Source of the DNA: Paractinoplanes abujensis
GTDB lineage: Bacteria > Actinomycetota > Actinomycetes > Mycobacteriales > Micromonosporaceae
Direction of reading: 5' to 3'
Assembly (NCBI RefSeq): GCF_014204895.1
Contig: NZ_JACHMF010000001.1
Coordinates: 6,510,001 to 6,574,000, forward strand
DNA: 64,000 nt
The number at the start of each line of letters is the position of its first letter. Positions within the stretch are counted from its first letter, which is position 1. The notes below the pieces were generated by a model, which saw nothing but the letters and a program-made list of their open reading frames with translations, ran no database searches and was not told where the DNA came from. Made by a program: the position numbers and the translations under genes. This document shows positions 48,489-56,729 of this stretch, piece after piece.

Positions 48489-49099
48489 GCATTGAGTTCG
48501 CCCTTCCACCGGGTCAGGAGCGTGTGCTCCACACCCATGGCGTCCAACGCCTTGCCCGCGATGAAGTCGATGAGCTGCTGCGCCGTGGCCTGCGCCCCGG
48601 AGCCGTAGAACCCGGGGCTGGCGGGCAGCACGACCGCTCCGGCGTCGTGCAGGGCGATCAGGTGCTCCAGGTGACTGCGAGTAACCGGCGTCTCTCGCGG
48701 CACGATGACCGTGCGTCGGCGCTCTTTGAGGTTCACTTCGGCCGCGCGCTGCAGCAGATCCTTGGACAGCCCGATGGCGATGCCCGCGCACGCCGCTGTG
48801 CTGGCCGGCACCACGACCATGCCCCGGGCCGGATACGAGCCGCTGCTCGGCCCGGCCGCCAGGTCACCCGCCGGCCAGTACGTGAGGTCGCCCAGGTCGC
48901 GGCCCAGCCACGCGCCGACGTCGTCCTTCCAGTGCGCATCCCGTACGGTGGCGCCGGTCTCGTCGAGAATGGTGAGCCGGGCCGCCCTGGAGATCACCAG
49001 GTCGACGGCCTCGCCCGCGTCCAGCAGCCCGGTCAGCACGGCCTTGGCGTAGGGCGTGCCCGAGGCTCCAGAGACACCGACGACCCACGGTTCACGCAT
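48461..49099 (-). CDS. ubiX: UbiX-type flavin prenyltransferase
   Basis: 212 aa flavoprotein of the UbiX/Pad1 family: VVGVSGASGTPYAKAVLTGL at the N-terminus, VVPASTAACAGIAIGLSKDL (mid), RRRTVIVPRETPVTRSHLEH, LPASPGFYG. It makes prenyl-FMN, the cofactor of UbiD decarboxylases, so it should serve the UbiD homologue at 53.3-54.7 kb. In Streptomyces the equivalent (MqnM) lies beside mqnP and mqnL; here two ECF modules intervene. Confidence 0.93.
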   Translation of the reverse strand: MREPWVVGVSGASGTPYAKAVLTGLLDAGEAVDLVISRAARLTILDETGATVRDAHWKDDVGAWLGRDLGDLTYWPAGDLAAGPSSGSYPARGMVVVPASTAACAGIAIGLSKDLLQRAAEVNLKERRRTVIVPRETPVTRSHLEHLIALHDAGAVVLPASPGFYGSGAQATAQQLIDFIAGKALDAMGVEHTLLTRWKGELNAQRNPLGGP

Positions 49100-49115
49100 G
49101 CCTCAAGTGTGCCCC

Positions 49116-50270
49116 CTAGTCGCGCGGCAGTTGGGCGGAAGTGGGGAAGGCCTCCACCGACGGCGTCCACGAATCCGTTCGTTCGGGCGGGCCGACCGGG
49201 CGGATCGACGCCGCGACCTGTCGCAACTGATCCAGTGAGACCGCATCACCGGCGCGGACGGTCATCATCATCCCGTTGGACAGGCTGCCCGATCTGTCGG
49301 TGGGAATGGGTTCGGCCTGCACGCGACATTGCCTCGACCATGACGCATCAGTGGCGAAGACGTCCTGATATTCGTTGGGCCCGCACTCCGGATCCGGGCC
49401 GCGTTCGCTGCTCCCGCCGCTCATGACGTCGATGACCATCCCGTCCGGCGGGACCGCGACCGGGCCGAAGTTCCGGTTCTTCGTGTCGAGGTTGTAGAGG
49501 AACCCGGCGGTCTGGTGGTCGAGTGCGGTGCTGACGAAACGGGTGCTCGCCTTGTCCGGCACGAACACCACCGACGCGTTGCCCCGCATCGAGTATTCGA
49601 CCGCGGCCAGCCGCATACCGGGCGGTGTCCAGCCCACGGTGTAGCGCTGGCGGATCGGCTGCGGCGTGGCCTGCAGCGCGAACCTGGCCGCGACCGCGCG
49701 CATCTCGGCTTCGCTGAGACCCAGATACCGGTCGTACGCCGTGACCACGGCCGTCGCGTTGTCGGCGTACTTCCAGACGAGCACCCGCACCGGTTTCCAG
49801 ATCCCGTTGTCCGGACCCGGCCGGGCGGAGGCGAAGAAGGCCGGCCGCCCGCCGATCGGGGCGGTCGGCGTCACCTTCTCCGTCCAGGTGCGCGGGGGCT
49901 CGAAGCCGGGACGGTAGACGTCGAGGATGCCGACGGCGCGCAGCGGACGGCCTGGCGGCCGGTCCCGGCCGATGTAGGTGGTCTGGTTGTTGACCCCCAC
50001 CCACTCCGGGTCGCCGACCGTGAGCGGCCCGACTTTATAGGTCTGGAAAAGCCGGTTCAGGGCCCGGGTCGGCGTCGGCGCGGGCGTGACCGGATGCGCC
50101 TGAGGCCGGGTGAGGATCTGCGGCACCCCGATCGCGATGGCCACCGCCACCACGGCCGCGATCGCCCACCCGGCGTTCCGGCGCCGCTTGCGCCGGCGGC
50201 CCGCCGCGACGAAGTCGTCGACGGTGTATCGCGCCGGAGGTGCTCCCTCCAGCAGGTCAGACAGCTTCAT
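49116..50270 (-). CDS. Membrane-anchored partner of ECF sigma factor (module 1)
   Basis: 384 aa: short cytoplasmic N-terminus (~35 aa with GRRRKRRRNAG), one membrane helix (WAIAAVVAVAIAIGVPQIL) and a ~320-aa extracytoplasmic domain with Cys pairs (ECGPNEY, RQCRV). No known enzyme motif. ATG has GGAGG in front and overlaps the upstream sigma gene by 14 bp. It is paralogous to the product at 50822-51871 in its N-terminal anchor and QAHPVTPAP linker. Anti-sigma or sensor role is inferred from the arrangement. Confidence 0.75.
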   Translation of the reverse strand: MKLSDLLEGAPPARYTVDDFVAAGRRRKRRRNAGWAIAAVVAVAIAIGVPQILTRPQAHPVTPAPTPTRALNRLFQTYKVGPLTVGDPEWVGVNNQTTYIGRDRPPGRPLRAVGILDVYRPGFEPPRTWTEKVTPTAPIGGRPAFFASARPGPDNGIWKPVRVLVWKYADNATAVVTAYDRYLGLSEAEMRAVAARFALQATPQPIRQRYTVGWTPPGMRLAAVEYSMRGNASVVFVPDKASTRFVSTALDHQTAGFLYNLDTKNRNFGPVAVPPDGMVIDVMSGGSSERGPDPECGPNEYQDVFATDASWSRQCRVQAEPIPTDRSGSLSNGMMMTVRAGDAVSLDQLRQVAASIRPVGPPERTDSWTPSVEAFPTSAQLPRD

Positions 50271-50781
50271 GGCGCGCCTCCGTCCGCTCGTCGAGATCGG
50301 GCTCGACGCCCAAGATGCCGCGCAGGGTCTCGAGGCCCCGGGACGTGTACGCCTTGACCGTCCCCTCGGGGCAGCGCAGCGCGGCCGCGGTCTGCGGGAC
50401 GCTGAGCCCTTCCAGAAACCGCAGCACCAGCACGGCCCGGTGTTTCACCGGCACCTGCAGGAGCGCCCGGCGCAGGTGCACCCGGTCGTCGGCGTGCGGG
50501 ATCACATCGGGCGCCGGGACGTCGGGCATGGCGTGGCTGTGCGACTGCTCGCGCCGCCACCACGGCCGGCGGGTCTCGTCGATCGCCGCACGGACCACCG
50601 CCGTACGGGCATAGGCGTCGTGGTTGTCGACCCGCGCCCACTTCACGTAGAGCCGGGCCAGGGCCGCGAGAACGGCGTCCTCGGCCACCTGCCAGTCGCC
50701 GCACGTGAGGTAGGCCAGCCCGCGCAGCGACTCTATCTGCGCCCCGACGAACTCCCGGAACTCGGCCTCGTGGTTGCTCAC
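50257..50781 (-). CDS. SigE-family ECF sigma factor (module 1)
   Basis: 174 aa. Region 2 (FREFVGAQIESLRGLAYLTC, AEDAVLAALARLYVKW) and region 4 (HRAVLVLRFLEGLSVPQTAA, CPEGTVKAYTSRGLETLRGI) of the SigE-like ECF group. Overlaps its membrane partner. About 40% of positions appear shared with module 2 by eye. Confidence 0.9.
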   Translation of the reverse strand: MSNHEAEFREFVGAQIESLRGLAYLTCGDWQVAEDAVLAALARLYVKWARVDNHDAYARTAVVRAAIDETRRPWWRREQSHSHAMPDVPAPDVIPHADDRVHLRRALLQVPVKHRAVLVLRFLEGLSVPQTAAALRCPEGTVKAYTSRGLETLRGILGVEPDLDERTEARHEAV

Positions 50782-50821
50782 GCGGGTTAGACGGAGCCCA
50801 TGCGAGGAACGGTTACACCCG

Positions 50822-51871
50822 TCACGGCACCCGCAGCTGAACCGACTCGGGCATGGCCTGGTTGATCGGGATCCAGGTGGCCGGGTCGTTCAAGTCGGCC
50901 ATGGTGATCGACTCCAGCATCCGGCGGTTGTCCGCCAGTCCGCGGCCGCCGCCGACCATGAGGTGATACCGGCCGCCGGCCACCGTGCGGAAGCAACTGT
51001 CGAACTTGCACGTCACCCGGGCCGGGTCCGGATCGGTGCCCGGGGAGGCGCCGATCAACTGGACGAACAGATCCTTGTGGATGGTATCCGTGTACCGGAC
51101 GTCACGGTCGTGGTCGGGCGTCGCCATCCGCGCAGCCGCCCGATCCACATGCTCGAAAAGCACGTTCCGGTGCGGGCCGGAGACACCGACCAGCCGATAG
51201 TCGGCGGGCACATAGCCGAGCCGCAACGGGACCGTCACCGGCCTCTCCGGGCCCAGCCGGAACCCCTCGGCCACCTTGCGCATGTCGAGGTCCGAAGTCT
51301 CCGTCCGGGCCCGCACCAGCCGCGCGAGGAGCCCGTCGGCGTACTCCCAGAAGAGGAAGCGATCCCGGTCACCGGCCCCGGCCGGCTGTAGGAAGAAGGC
51401 CCGGCGGCCGTTGATGGGGGCGGCGGCGGTGATCTTCGCACCCGGGTAGCGGGCCACCGGGTCGGTGCCCGGCCCGTAAACCGCCAGCCCCATCCGTTCG
51501 CTCCGCCTGCTGGCGGCCAACGAGACCGTGGCCTCGGTCGACGACGTGGTCACAGCCTCGGGATCAGCCACCCGGAAGCCCGCCGCCTCGTAGCCCTGGA
51601 AGCGGGTGACGAACGGGATCAGCGCGCCCCGGGCCGGCGTGGTGACTACGGTCGGGACCGGCGCCGGCGTGACCGGATGCGCCTGCTCACGGCGGGCCAG
51701 CTGGGGCACCCCGATCGCGGCGGTCACCGCCACCACGGCCGCGATCGCCCAGCTCGCGTTCCGGCGGCGCTTCCTTCCCCGGCCGGCCCGCAGCACGGAG
51801 TCGGCGTCGTGGCGCAACGGCGGTGCCCCCCGCGCGGCCTCGTCCAGCAGTTCACCCATGTCGGAACGCAC
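50822..51871 (-). CDS. Membrane-anchored partner of ECF sigma factor (module 2)
   Basis: 349 aa from GTG 51869-51871 (AAGGAGG spaced six); an ATG four codons in is possible. Same plan as module 1: GRGRKRRRNASW, helix AIAAVVAVTAAIGVPQLA, linker QAHPVTPAPVPTV, then an extracytoplasmic domain with two Cys (VTCKFDSCFR). The outer domains of the two modules have diverged strongly, which would fit different signals. Overlaps its sigma gene by 20 bp. Confidence 0.75.
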   Translation of the reverse strand: MRSDMGELLDEAARGAPPLRHDADSVLRAGRGRKRRRNASWAIAAVVAVTAAIGVPQLARREQAHPVTPAPVPTVVTTPARGALIPFVTRFQGYEAAGFRVADPEAVTTSSTEATVSLAASRRSERMGLAVYGPGTDPVARYPGAKITAAAPINGRRAFFLQPAGAGDRDRFLFWEYADGLLARLVRARTETSDLDMRKVAEGFRLGPERPVTVPLRLGYVPADYRLVGVSGPHRNVLFEHVDRAAARMATPDHDRDVRYTDTIHKDLFVQLIGASPGTDPDPARVTCKFDSCFRTVAGGRYHLMVGGGRGLADNRRMLESITMADLNDPATWIPINQAMPESVQLRVP

Positions 51872-52364
51872 GTCGCCCCTCCTTCCGCTCGTCCAGGATT
51901 TCCCGCAACGCCTCCAGGCCCCTCGACGTGTACGCCTTCACCGTGCCTTCGGGGCAGCGAAGCGCGGCCGCCGTCTCCTGCACGCTCAGCTCTTCGAGAT
52001 AGCGCAGCACCAGCACCGCACGCAGTTTCACCGGCAACCGGCTCAGGGCCTGCCGGATCCGCAGCCGCTCGTCGATCTCGTGCTGCTCGCCGTCCACCGG
52101 CAGCTCGGGCAGGGCGTCGCCGTGCGACTGTTCGCGTCGCCACCACGGCCGCCGGGTCTCGTCGATGGCCGCCCGCACGGCGATCGTGCGGGCGTACGCC
52201 TCGGGGTGGTCGACCTTGCCCCACCGCAGATAGAGCTTGCTCAGGGCGGTGACGGCGGCGTCCTCGGCCACCTGCCAGTCGCCGCACGTCAGGTAGGCGA
52301 GCGCGCGCAGCGGGTCGAGCCGGGCGGTCACGAAGTCCCGGAACTCGGCGTCTCTGTCACTCAC
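51852..52364 (-). CDS. SigE-family ECF sigma factor (module 2)
   Basis: 170 aa with the same region 2/4 pattern as module 1 (FRDFVTARLDPLRALAYLTC, VQETAAALRCPEGTVKAYTS). Both share the TAAALRCPEGTVKAYTSRGLE block in region 4. Lies 31 bp after mqnP on the same strand. Confidence 0.9.
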   Translation of the reverse strand: MSDRDAEFRDFVTARLDPLRALAYLTCGDWQVAEDAAVTALSKLYLRWGKVDHPEAYARTIAVRAAIDETRRPWWRREQSHGDALPELPVDGEQHEIDERLRIRQALSRLPVKLRAVLVLRYLEELSVQETAAALRCPEGTVKAYTSRGLEALREILDERKEGRRAFRHG

Positions 52365-52395
52365 CTGAGTTAGACGGACGGCACGGGGGCCGGCG

Positions 52396-53292
52396 TTACA
52401 ACAGCATCAGATCGAGCAGGGCGAAGACGAACAGCGCGATGCCAACGAAGCCGTTGGCCGTGAAGAAGGCCCGGTTGACCTTCGACAGGTCGTTCGGCGT
52501 GACGACGATGTGCTGATAGATGAACGCGGCCGCCGTCAGCACCAGGCCGACCCACCAGAGCCAGCTCAGACCCACCACCTGGCCGAACCAGACGAACAGC
52601 GCGAAGGTCACCACGTGAGTGACGGTGGAGATGTGCAGGGCCGTGCGGACGCCGAACCGGGCCGGGGTGGAATGCACCCCGATCTTGCGGTCGACCTCGA
52701 CGTCCTGGCAGGCGTAGATGATGTCGAAGCCGCCGATCCACAGGCCGACGGCGACACCGAGCAGCCAGGCCGGGCCGGAGCCGTCGAAGGTGCCGGTGAT
52801 GCCGAGCCAGGCGCCGACCGGGGCCACCGCCTGGGCCAGGGCCAGCACGTAGTGCGGGAAGTTCGTGAACCGCTTGGCGTACGGATAGATCACCAGCGGG
52901 ATCACGGCGAGCGGCGACAGCACGAGACAGAGCGGGTTGAGCAGGCCGGCCGCGGCGAAGAGCACGACCAGCGAGACCGCGGCGCCCGTCCACGCCGTGC
53001 GCAAGGAGACCGCGCCGGTGACGAGCTCGCGGTTCTGCGTCCGGGGATTGAGGGCATCGATCTTGCGGTCGAGGATGCGGTTGGCCGCCATGGCGAACGT
53101 ACGGCCGGAAACCATCGCGACAGTGATCAGCAGCAGATCGAGCCAGTGGACGCCGGTGCCCAGCCGGTCGAGCGCGACGAAGGCCGACAGGTAGGCGAAC
53201 GGCAGCGCGAACACCGAGTGCTCGATCGCGACCAGGCGCAGGAACGCCTTGACCTTGCCGGGTTTCTCGGGCACCGCCGCGACCGCTGTCAT
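52396..53292 (-). CDS. mqnP: UbiA-type prenyltransferase (MqnP)
   Basis: 298 aa membrane prenyltransferase with two Asp-rich motifs: N71-RILDRKID79 and D190-IIYACQDVEVD201, and eight or nine helices. In the futalosine route MqnP attaches the polyprenyl chain to 1,4-dihydroxy-6-naphthoate. Overlaps mqnL by four bases (ATGA), as expected for a linked pair. Confidence 0.92.
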   Translation of the reverse strand: MTAVAAVPEKPGKVKAFLRLVAIEHSVFALPFAYLSAFVALDRLGTGVHWLDLLLITVAMVSGRTFAMAANRILDRKIDALNPRTQNRELVTGAVSLRTAWTGAAVSLVVLFAAAGLLNPLCLVLSPLAVIPLVIYPYAKRFTNFPHYVLALAQAVAPVGAWLGITGTFDGSGPAWLLGVAVGLWIGGFDIIYACQDVEVDRKIGVHSTPARFGVRTALHISTVTHVVTFALFVWFGQVVGLSWLWWVGLVLTAAAFIYQHIVVTPNDLSKVNRAFFTANGFVGIALFVFALLDLMLL

Positions 53293-54749
53293 ATGCCGTA
53301 CTCCTTCCAGCGCTTGTCCACGAGGCTGATCACCTCGGGCGTCATCGTCATCTCCTCGGGCCAGCCTCTCGAATAGCCCTCCGCCGGCAGCTTACGGGTG
53401 GCGTCGATGCCCGCCTTGCCGCCCCAGAACTGCTGGTAGGAAGCGTGGTCGAGGTGGTCGACGGGGCCCTCGGTGAGCAGCAGGTCGCGGCTGTAGTCGA
53501 CGTTGCCGAAGGCGCGGAACGCGACCTCGTTGTAGTCGTGGACGTTGCAGTCCTCGTCCACGATCACGACCAGCTTGGTCATCGCCAGCGAGTGGGCACC
53601 CCAGACCGCGTTCATCACCTTCTGCGCGTGCTTGGGGTAACGCTTGCGGATCGAGATGATCGCGCAGTTGTGGAAGACGCCGGCCGACGGCAGGTCGTAG
53701 TCGACGATGTCGGGGATCAGGATTTTGATCAGCGGCAGGAAGATGCGCTCGGTGGCCTTGCCCAGACCGTGGTCCTCCTGCGGCGGCTGCGACGTGATGA
53801 TCGAGTGGTAGATCGGCTTCTTCCGCATGGTCATGGTCTCGATGTGCAGCACCGGGAACGGCTCGACCGGGGTGTAGAAGCCGGTGTGGTCGCCGAACGG
53901 GCCCTCGGGCAGCCGCTCACCGGGCTCCAGATAACCCTCCAGCACGATCTGGGCCTGAGCCGGCACCTGGAGCGGCACGGTCAGGCAGTCGACCATCTCG
54001 ACCCGCTCACCCCGCAGGAAGCCGGCGAACAGGTATTCGTCGATGTCGGCGGGCAGCGGCGCGCTCGCCGAGTAGCTCACCACCGGGTCGCAGCCGATCG
54101 CGATGGCCACCGGCAGGCGCTGCCCGAGCCGCTCGGCCACGGCGTGGTGGGCCGTGGAGTCCTTGTGGATCTGCCAGTGCATGCCGAGCGTGTTCTTCGA
54201 GTGCTGCTGCAGGCGGTAGAGCCCGAGATTGCGCTTGCCGGTCTCGGGGTGCTTGGTGTGGGTGAGCCCGAAGTTGTGGTAGATGCCGCCGTCATCGGGC
54301 CAGATCTGCAGGCCGGGCAGCAGGCCGAGGTCGACCTCGTCGCCGGAGAGCACGACCTCCTGACAGGGCGCCGTCTTGACCTTGCGAGGCGGCAACGACT
54401 TGAGCTGAAGCACCTTGCCCAGGCCCTCGCGAATGCCGGACCAACCGACCGGAAGCTCCGGTTTGGTCAGCGCACCAATGCGGTCGCCCACTTCGTCAAG
54501 ACTTTCGACCCCGAGGGCCATCGCCATCCGCTTTTCGGTGCCGAAGAGGTTGATCGCCAACGGCATGGAGCCGCGGGTGGGCCGCTCGAACAGCAGGGCC
54601 GGGCCGCCCTCGCGAACGGTGCGTGTCACCACTTCGCTGATTTCCAGCGTGGGGTCGACCGGAACGCTCACCCTCCGCAACTCTCCGGCCGCCTCCAGGG
54701 CGTCGAGAAAGCTCTGCAGATCTTCATAGGGAAACCCACGAGGCGCCAT
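53289..54749 (-). CDS. mqnL: UbiD-family decarboxylase (MqnL)
   Basis: 486 aa from ATG 54747-54749 (MAPRGFPYEDLQSFL); the frame is open beyond it but the family starts here. UbiD features: GLYRLQQHSKNTLGMHWQIH, GCDPVVSYSASAPLPADIDE, LPEGPFGDHTGFYTPVEPFP, VVIVDEDCNVHDYNEV. Uses prenyl-FMN from UbiX and decarboxylates the prenylated naphthoate. Heads the mqnL-mqnP pair. Confidence 0.92.
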   Translation of the reverse strand: MAPRGFPYEDLQSFLDALEAAGELRRVSVPVDPTLEISEVVTRTVREGGPALLFERPTRGSMPLAINLFGTEKRMAMALGVESLDEVGDRIGALTKPELPVGWSGIREGLGKVLQLKSLPPRKVKTAPCQEVVLSGDEVDLGLLPGLQIWPDDGGIYHNFGLTHTKHPETGKRNLGLYRLQQHSKNTLGMHWQIHKDSTAHHAVAERLGQRLPVAIAIGCDPVVSYSASAPLPADIDEYLFAGFLRGERVEMVDCLTVPLQVPAQAQIVLEGYLEPGERLPEGPFGDHTGFYTPVEPFPVLHIETMTMRKKPIYHSIITSQPPQEDHGLGKATERIFLPLIKILIPDIVDYDLPSAGVFHNCAIISIRKRYPKHAQKVMNAVWGAHSLAMTKLVVIVDEDCNVHDYNEVAFRAFGNVDYSRDLLLTEGPVDHLDHASYQQFWGGKAGIDATRKLPAEGYSRGWPEEMTMTPEVISLVDKRWKEYGI

Positions 54750-54863
54750 GACAACCAGTCTCGCGCACCCCTCCGACAATTCCGCGCGCGGGCGATCACC
54801 GTCACTCACGATGTCCGATTCGCGTTGAGTGAGCGGTATTCCCAAGCGGCAGGCGAGGTGCAG

Positions 54864-55760
54864 GTGAAGATCCGGAACGCGGTGCTGTGGTGCGCGATGG
54901 CAGGCCTGATCGCCGCCCTGGCCGGTGCGAGCCCCGCCGTGTCGGCGCCCGGACCTCGGACACAGCTGCCGGCCTGCCCGCCCGCAAAGAAGTCGACCCG
55001 GCCCCCGGTCCACCCGGCCGGACCGGCCAGCCCGGGAGCCTGCCGGGCCACGGGTCACATCCTCGAGTCCGGCGCGCGGATCGCCCGCCGGGGCGAGCCC
55101 GGCTTCACCCCGAGCGGCTACCACCACCTGGGCGCCAACACCGGCGGCGAATGGGCCGGCGTCTCCGGGCGGATGACGGTCGTCGACGGCTCCATCCGGT
55201 CCCGCACGTACGACTTCGTCGCCGCCCGCTTCATGGTCAAGCGCAACATGGGCCGCGGCACCATCGCGTGGCTGGAGGCGGGCTGGGCCGAGACGGGCTG
55301 GGCCGACGCGGGCAAGCAGAAGATCTACACGTTCAACACCAACACCAAGACGTGGCAGTTCTATCACCAGTACGCGGTGCGGCCGGGCGAGAAGGTGTGG
55401 CTGGACCTGCACGCCGACTCCGACGGCGTGTGGAGCGCGTGGCTGTGGTGGGGCAACCGGTGGAACCTGCTCACCGCCCAGCGGCTGCCGCTCGGCGCCA
55501 CCGCGACGATCGAGCAGTACGTCGAGGTGCACGTCGACCCGAGCCGCCCGGGCCGGATCGACGTGCCGCCGGTGACCGTCGACAACGTGCGGCTCCAGCC
55601 GGGCGGCGGTGGGCCGACCCGCTTCTGGCGCGACGACGTGCCCACGCTGACCGGTTCCGACCCGGCCCGCCGGGAGCTGGCCGGCGGGTTCTGCCTGGAC
55701 TGGCTGACCCGTTACGACACCTGGACGGCCGGCGACTGCGACCGCCCGGGCCGGGCCTGA
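54864..55760 (+). CDS. Secreted protein, polysaccharide lyase/lectin-like fold
   Basis: 298 aa from GTG 54864 (GAGG five bases upstream). Signal peptide KIRNAVLWCAMAGLIAALAG with SPAVSA cleavage. After a Pro/Lys-rich stretch, the body is Trp/Tyr-rich and beta-like (GWAETGWADAG, WLDLHADSDGVWSAWLWWGN), with six Cys overall and a C-terminal GFCLDWLTRYDTWTAGDC. I do not recognise a catalytic motif; a carbohydrate-binding or jelly-roll fold is a guess. Abuts the convergent ccsB gene. Confidence 0.75.
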   Translation: MKIRNAVLWCAMAGLIAALAGASPAVSAPGPRTQLPACPPAKKSTRPPVHPAGPASPGACRATGHILESGARIARRGEPGFTPSGYHHLGANTGGEWAGVSGRMTVVDGSIRSRTYDFVAARFMVKRNMGRGTIAWLEAGWAETGWADAGKQKIYTFNTNTKTWQFYHQYAVRPGEKVWLDLHADSDGVWSAWLWWGNRWNLLTAQRLPLGATATIEQYVEVHVDPSRPGRIDVPPVTVDNVRLQPGGGGPTRFWRDDVPTLTGSDPARRELAGGFCLDWLTRYDTWTAGDCDRPGRA

Positions 55761-56729
55761 TCAGCCGGCGTTGGCGTACGAGTGCAGGCCCTCGAAGAAC
55801 AGGTTGACGCCGAAGAGGTTCATCAGCATGGTCACGAAGCCGACCAGCGCGATCCAGGTCGCCACCCGGCGCTTGACGCTGGGTGTAGCCCGGGCGTGCA
55901 GGTAACCGGCGTAGACGATCCAGGAGATGAACGCCCAGACCTCCTTGGGGTCCCAGCCCCAGTAGCGGCCCCAGGAGGCCTCGGCCCAGATCGGGCCCGC
56001 GATCAGCGCGCCAAAGGTGAACAGCGGGAACGCGAACGCGTGCAGGCGGAACGTCAGACGCTCCAGGGCGACCGCGTTGGGCACGTGCTTGCCCAGCGTG
56101 TACGGGAACTTGCGTTTGCCCTGGTCGTACCCGTCGCGGATGAGGAACATCGCGGCCGGCACGGCACCGATCAGGAAGATGCCGGAGCCGATGATGATCG
56201 TCGACACGTGGATGATGAACCAGTACGAGTGCAGCGCGGGCACCAGCGGGCCGACCGGGGTGTAGGCGATCATGCTGGCCGCGCCGAGCATGACGACCAG
56301 CGCCAGCGCGGCGAACAGGCCCAGGTGACGCACGGCCGGGCGGGCGAGCACGATGCCGATCCACACCGCCGAGGCGATGAACGTGGTGGCCAGGATGTAC
56401 TCGTACATGTTGCCCCACGGCATCCGGTCGGCCGCGACACCGCGGGTGACCAGGCCGCCGAGATGCAGCAGCACGGCGACGACGTTGAGTCCGACGGCGA
56501 TCCGGCCGACCAGCTCGCCGCGGTCGCGCTTCGTGGTGACGGGCGGCTCCACGTCGTCCGGGACCTCGTCGACCGGGGCTCCCGAGCCCACGAGCTGCCT
56601 GGCCGGGCGCACGGCGGCGCGGCCGATGCGGCTGCGCTTGCCGAACGCGTACTCCCCCGCGTAACAGATCATCGCGGCCAGATAGAGCAGGACAGCCGCC
56701 GCCATCAGTTGATTCGACAACTCCGCCAT
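55761..56729 (-). CDS. ccsB: Cytochrome c biogenesis protein CcsB/CcsA (heme-handling)
   Basis: 322 aa with eight membrane helices and the WWD-type heme motif WGRYWGWDPKEVWAFISW (~250), with His in LHSYWFIIHVSTI and GNMYEYIL. With ResB it moves heme across the membrane and attaches it to apocytochrome c. Starts at ATG 56727-56729, sharing TGATG with resB. System II layout. Confidence 0.93.
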   Translation of the reverse strand: MAELSNQLMAAAVLLYLAAMICYAGEYAFGKRSRIGRAAVRPARQLVGSGAPVDEVPDDVEPPVTTKRDRGELVGRIAVGLNVVAVLLHLGGLVTRGVAADRMPWGNMYEYILATTFIASAVWIGIVLARPAVRHLGLFAALALVVMLGAASMIAYTPVGPLVPALHSYWFIIHVSTIIIGSGIFLIGAVPAAMFLIRDGYDQGKRKFPYTLGKHVPNAVALERLTFRLHAFAFPLFTFGALIAGPIWAEASWGRYWGWDPKEVWAFISWIVYAGYLHARATPSVKRRVATWIALVGFVTMLMNLFGVNLFFEGLHSYANAG

